Below, one piece after another: positions 4,858 through 6,020 of a DNA stretch of 6,020 bases; positions within the stretch are counted from its first letter, which is position 1; every line of letters starts with the position of its first letter. Both the position numbers and the translations under genes were made by a program. Below the pieces are notes generated by a model. That model made no database searches, had not been told where the DNA came from, and saw nothing but the letters and a program-made list of their open reading frames with translations. Source of the stretch: Methanoregula sp. (lineage in GTDB: Archaea; Halobacteriota; Methanomicrobia; Methanomicrobiales; Methanospirillaceae); contig PMKW01000112.1 in the NCBI GenBank assembly GCA_003157895.1, forward strand, positions 1 to 6,020. The letters run 5' to 3'.

Positions 4858-5571
4858 TCACAGATCGGTAAATTCCTGCTGTATCCGGAAAAAGTAATCA
4901 TCCGCACGCTTGTCCTCAAGACCGTATTTCCGGTACACCTGGTCGGCATAGTGATAGTTCATGCGGTCGATGAGCACGTAGTCAACCTTTCCCTTCAGGA
5001 GTGCTGCAAGTCCCTCTGCTCCCGGGAGCACCGGCGCTACCATGGCATACGTCCTGATACCGGCCTTGTGCAGTTCGTCCAGTGCCTGTATCCGGTCGTT
5101 TATAGGCGGTGCACCTGGTTCGAATAATTTCCTGATAGTATCATCCGCTGTCGTTACCGAGAAACCGACCTCAAAATCCCGGGCCTCTCTGAGTATATCG
5201 ATATCACGCAGGACCAGGGGCGAGCGTGTCTGGATAATCACCGGCCAGGTATTCCGGGCCAGTATCTCCAGGCATTGCCGGGTCAGCCGGTATTTTTCCT
5301 CCAGGGGCTGGTACGGGTCGCACACGCCGCTCACCCAGACCCTCTCCCGCTTCTTCTTTGTTATTTCCTGCCGGAGCAACTCTGCAGCATTGACCTTGAC
5401 ATCCACGAATTCTCCCCAGGGTTCCGTATGCCCGGTCACCCGTTTCATGAAGCGTACATAGCAGTACGAGCAGCCATGCTGGCAGCCGGTGTAGGGATTC
5501 ACCACGTACGGGTAGATCTTCGATTTTGAAAGGATGGTTTTTGCGAGAATTTCCTTTACGATCAGCGTCAT
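4858..5571 (-). CDS. SPL-like radical SAM protein
   Basis: The 237-residue protein carries the radical SAM cluster motif CxxxCxxC near its N-terminus (CQHGCSYC, Cys30, Cys34, Cys37). These cysteines bind a 4Fe-4S cluster that cleaves S-adenosylmethionine. The preceding NPYTGCQHGCSYCYVR and the later VWVSGVCDPYQPLE (78-91) are typical of the spore photoproduct lyase-like (SPL/Rv2578c) branch of radical SAM proteins. Further conserved parts are TRQCLEILARNTWPVIIQTRS (98-118) and VGFSVTT (135-141). True spore photoproduct lyase repairs a thymine dimer in spores. Archaeal relatives do not have spores, and their substrate is unknown. At 237 residues it is shorter than classical SplB (about 340). 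ATG at 5571 has no strong ribosome site. It converges on the carbonic anhydrase gene and diverges from the zinc-ribbon gene. Confidence 0.9.
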   Translation of the reverse strand: MTLIVKEILAKTILSKSKIYPYVVNPYTGCQHGCSYCYVRFMKRVTGHTEPWGEFVDVKVNAAELLRQEITKKKRERVWVSGVCDPYQPLEEKYRLTRQCLEILARNTWPVIIQTRSPLVLRDIDILREARDFEVGFSVTTADDTIRKLFEPGAPPINDRIQALDELHKAGIRTYAMVAPVLPGAEGLAALLKGKVDYVLIDRMNYHYADQVYRKYGLEDKRADDYFFRIQQEFTDL

Positions 5572-5624
5572 TTCACATCATTTACCCTGTCGTATCTTCC
5601 TGTTCCTGCTAAAGGCCGGCCCCG

Positions 5625-5636
5625 GGTTTTTAAACC
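5625..5636 (-). promoter_or_regulatory. Possible TATA box for the radical SAM gene
   Basis: The near-palindrome GGTTTTTAAACC reads GGTTTAAAAACC on the minus strand. A start about 26 bases on would give a leader of roughly 30 bases before ATG 5571. No better box is seen nearer. Confidence 0.3.
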
Positions 5637-5686
5637 GCACTTCCTTTGGAACCTTCAATCCCTTTTGCGGCCCGGTTTGCCCGTGT

Positions 5687-5714
5687 TTTTTCTCTGGCCG
5701 TAAAGAGAGAAAAA
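5687..5714. repeat. 9-bp inverted repeat, terminator-like, in the divergent region
   Basis: TTTTTCTCT (5687-5695) pairs with AGAGAAAAA (5706-5714) around a 10-nt loop. The minus strand reads a U-rich end, as does the plus strand before the stem. It lies between two divergently transcribed genes, so no gene obviously needs terminating here. Confidence 0.25.
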
Positions 5715-5771
5715 GATGATCCCGTCTTTCAGTATCTTAAAACCGGCGCTTCTTTTTATCTGGCCCCCCGC

Positions 5772-5801
5772 CGGTATTCTCCCGGCACCGGAGAAATACC
5801 G
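5772..5801. promoter_or_regulatory. Long inverted repeat next to the zinc-ribbon gene promoter (operator candidate)
   Basis: CGGTATTCTCC (5772-5782) pairs with GGAGAAATACCG (5790-5801) over 11 bp with one bulged A and a 7-nt spacer. It ends four bases before a TATA-like sequence at 5805-5814, the position where an archaeal regulator could block or aid TBP/TFB binding. Confidence 0.4.
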
Positions 5802-5804
5802 ACA

Positions 5805-5848
5805 GATATACTTATTGTGGTAATCGTCCAAACGTGAGTATTTAAAAA
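5805..5848 (+). promoter_or_regulatory. Promoter region of the zinc-ribbon gene (two TATA candidates)
   Basis: GATATACTTA at 5805-5814 would start transcription near 5832, giving a leader of about 36 bases that includes the GGGAG ribosome site. TATTTAAAAA at 5839-5848 would start it at the ATG itself. The presence of GGGAG favours the first. Confidence 0.4.
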
Positions 5849-5867
5849 AAACCGGGAGCACACAAGC

Positions 5868-6020
5868 ATGGTCCAGTTCTGCCCGAAATGCGGGACAAAA
5901 GAGCCCGACGAAAAAGCGGTCTTTTGTCATAAATGCGGGAACAGGTTACCTTCCCGGATTCCGGAAAAAAAGGACAGTATCTGTCCGGCCTGCGGGACGA
6001 AAATCCGCGATATGCAGGGT
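5868..6020 (+). CDS. Zinc-ribbon protein, N-terminal part (runs off window)
   Basis: ATG at 5868 is preceded by GGGAG nine bases upstream. The frame is open to the window end (51 codons). It starts MVQFCPKCGTKEPDEKAVFCHKCG: two CxxC knuckles (Cys5/8 and Cys20/23) form one short zinc ribbon. A third CxxC (Cys39/42, ICPACGT) begins a second ribbon that would finish beyond the window. Such N-terminal ribbons are common in archaeal proteins that continue into membrane or unknown domains, so the function cannot be told from this part. The preceding region carries a palindrome and TATA boxes, and the gene has its own promoter, divergent from the radical SAM gene. Confidence 0.85.
   Translation, partial: MVQFCPKCGTKEPDEKAVFCHKCGNRLPSRIPEKKDSICPACGTKIRDMQG

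Noticed and set aside
5655..5930. 91-codon minus-strand frame in the divergent region
   Set aside because: It overlaps the zinc-ribbon gene start and promoter antisense, and its sequence is Gly/Arg/Lys-rich with no domain.
1..6020. CRISPR arrays, transposase genes, complete tRNA or rRNA genes
   Set aside because: No regularly spaced repeats, no transposase motifs and no complete cloverleaf were found on either strand.

Overview
The window looks like the chromosome of a methanogenic archaeon of the Methanomicrobiales (Methanoregula- or Methanosphaerula-like). This is inferred from the histidine kinase's HDIMNK-type H-box just after a PAS/PAC tail, A/T-rich TATA boxes upstream of starts, oligo-T tracts at gene ends, and the gene set. 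No ribosomal RNA or other decisive marker is present, so the assignment is an inference.

Layout. Positions 2-817 (+) hold the C-terminal part of a PAS sensor histidine kinase that begins before the window. Positions 818-1541 have no convincing gene but contain a poly-A/poly-T hairpin and a GC-rich structured patch. Positions 1545-1844 (-) encode a small two-helix membrane protein with a TATA box at leaderless distance. Positions 1845-2116 are non-coding, with hairpins and a diverged copy of the 3' end of the next gene. A two-gene minus-strand unit follows. Its first gene (2684-3379) encodes a protein of unknown function with a His-Gly / Ser-Cys layout like caspase-fold (clan CD) peptidases. 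Its second (2117-2632) encodes a shikimate-kinase-family P-loop kinase that has lost the main shikimate-binding arginine.

Positions 3380-4006 are a long non-coding stretch with a possible 43-codon ORF, a tRNA-like fragment, a very strong TATA box and several hairpins. It leads into a beta-class carbonic anhydrase (4007-4588, +). That gene looks richer in A/T than its neighbours and is flanked by two imperfect direct-repeat copies of about 41 bp. Facing it is a small SPL-like radical SAM protein (4858-5571, -). A divergent intergenic region carries a long palindrome beside a TATA box, and a zinc-ribbon protein (5868 onward, +) runs off the window end.

The genes do not form one pathway. The two places most worth attention are the caspase-like protein paired with the altered kinase, and the repeat-flanked carbonic anhydrase with its structured upstream region.
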